Origin: JBLHGU01 sp047615875
GTDB lineage: Bacteria; Pseudomonadota; Gammaproteobacteria; Arenicellales; CAJQKF01
DNA length: 5,932 bases
Direction: 5' to 3'
NCBI GenBank assembly: GCA_047615875.1
Contig: JBLHGU010000288.1
Span: 1-5,932, forward strand
This document shows positions 4,906 to 5,932 of this stretch, in pieces (position 1 is the first letter of the stretch; each line of letters opens with the position of its first letter). Under the pieces are notes generated by a model. It did no database searches and had not been told where the DNA came from. It worked only from the letters and a program-made list of their open reading frames with translations. Position numbers and translations under genes: made by a program.

Positions 4906-5932
4906 TCATATTTTTGCGCTGCGAAGACGCAAGGCGTTAGCAATCACCGACACGGAGCTCAGGCTCATAGCCGCTGCCGCTATCATCGGCGACAACAATA
5001 TTCCAAAAAAAGGATACAGGATGCCGGCTGCCACCGGAACTCCTGCGCTATTGTATAAAAAGGCGAAAAACAAATTTTGACGAATATTGCGCATGGTTGC
5101 CTGGCTGAGGCGCCGGGCGCGTAGAATTCCACGCAAATCGCCTTTGACCAGCGTTACACCTGCACTTTCCATCGCAACGTCGGTGCCTGTTCCCATCGCA
5201 ATTCCCACATTCGCCTGTGCCAGTGCTGGTGCGTCATTAATGCCGTCACCGGCCATGGCAACGAGTCGACCACTGGACTGTAGATTACGGATAATTTCAG
5301 CTTTCTGATCGGGTAGCACTTCGGCTTCAATACGGTCAATGCCAAGACGACTGGCAACCGCCTGTGCAGTCGTGCGGCTGTCCCCGGTCAACATGACAAT
5401 CTCTAATCCTTCAGCCTGCAGTTCTTTGATTGCCTCTGGAGTATTCTCCTTAATTGGGTCGGCCACGCCTATGATGCCCGCAGCTTTGCCGTCGATCGCA
5501 ATCAGCATGACGGTTTGTCCTTGAACACGGCCTTCCTCGGCGAGGGCAGGTAATTTGCCCGGGTCTATGCCAAGGCTTTGTAATAGTTTCGCGTTACCCA
5601 AGGCGACAGTTCTGCCAGCAACCAGACCGGTAACACCCTTGCCAGTGATGGACTGAAATTCTTCCATATCAGTTAAGGAAACGTTTTTCTCCTTCGCACC
5701 ACGCACAATCGCTTCTGCCAGAGGATGTTCACTGCCGCGTTCCAGGCTTGCGGCGAATTGCAGGATGTCTTGCTCGGTGAAGCCATCTTCAGGTTCAATT
5801 GATACGAGTTTTGGTTTTCCCTCGGTTAAAGTTCCGGTCTTGTCCACTACCAGGGTGTCAACTTTTCGCATGACCTCCAGCGCTTCGGCGTTCTTGATCA
5901 GGACACCCAGCATTGCGCCCTTGCCAGTGCCA
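4906..5932 (-). CDS. copA: Cu(I)-exporting P1B-type ATPase CopA, C-terminal part (5' end outside window)
   Basis: About 341 residues are visible, reading in from the right edge as GTGKGAM. Counting from the first visible Met (5913), the motifs in order are DKTGTLT with phosphorylated D24, SEHPLAEA with the nucleotide-binding H63-P64, GKG (91-93), TGDS (176-179) and GDGINDAP (222-229). Two last membrane helices follow, carrying Y287-N288 and M316-xx-S319-S320. These TM7 (YN) and TM8 (MxxSS) residues mark the Cu(I)-transporting P1B-1 group and, with CPC in TM6, form the metal sites. The protein couples ATP hydrolysis to export of Cu(I) across the inner membrane. Its metal-binding domain, first helices and CPC motif lie beyond the window. 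The internal Met at 5913 is not the start, since the frame is open to the edge. It overlaps or abuts the downstream NTF2-like gene, indicating one operon. Confidence 0.95.
   Translation of the reverse strand, partial: GTGKGAMLGVLIKNAEALEVMRKVDTLVVDKTGTLTEGKPKLVSIEPEDGFTEQDILQFAASLERGSEHPLAEAIVRGAKEKNVSLTDMEEFQSITGKGVTGLVAGRTVALGNAKLLQSLGIDPGKLPALAEEGRVQGQTVMLIAIDGKAAGIIGVADPIKENTPEAIKELQAEGLEIVMLTGDSRTTAQAVASRLGIDRIEAEVLPDQKAEIIRNLQSSGRLVAMAGDGINDAPALAQANVGIAMGTGTDVAMESAGVTLVKGDLRGILRARRLSQATMRNIRQNLFFAFLYNSAGVPVAAGILYPFFGILLSPMIAAAAMSLSSVSVIANALRLRSAKI

Overview
The window reads as a chromosomal segment of a gammaproteobacterium. It has a tRNA-Gly end, tRNA-Cys(GCA) and tRNA-Leu(TAA) in the order of the Escherichia coli glyW-cysT-leuZ operon, all with encoded CCA ends. 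It also has Sec signal peptides, an outer-membrane-type lipoprotein and a copper P-type ATPase. Species cannot be named from the sequence, and a free-living environmental lineage is only a guess.

Layout, left to right. Bases 1-13 are the last bases of a tRNA, probably tRNA-Gly. tRNA-Cys follows at 29-102, with a strong hairpin directly after its CCA. Instead of the short spacer seen in E. coli, about 3.5 kb separates tRNA-Cys from tRNA-Leu (3608-3694). This insert holds a minus-strand GtrII-like membrane glucosyltransferase (415-1881), a 458-base stretch with no convincing gene but two inverted repeats, and two plus-strand genes for small exported proteins of unknown function (2340-2876 and 2988-3518). 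tRNA-Leu has its own probable promoter with a GC-rich discriminator.

A two-copy repeat lies at 231-323 (after tRNA-Cys) and 3755-3832 (after tRNA-Leu). In its second block, all five differences between the copies fall in hairpin loops or preserve a base pair on the plus strand. This suggests a structured RNA made from the tRNA transcripts. A second partial copy of the tRNA-Leu 3' end follows at 3837-3853, an arrangement that recalls the rtT repeats behind E. coli tyrT.

The right third is a minus-strand copper-export block. The C-terminal part of CopA runs off the right edge, its stop codon lies just upstream of a small exported NTF2/SnoaL-like gene, and a four-cysteine lipoprotein gene with its own likely promoter follows. 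CopA would pump Cu(I) out of the cytoplasm; the two downstream proteins would act in the envelope, with roles unproven.

No integrase, transposase, CRISPR array or integron attC site was seen. The strongest candidates for something undescribed are the structured tRNA-spacer repeat and the cargo-carrying interruption of a conserved tRNA operon.
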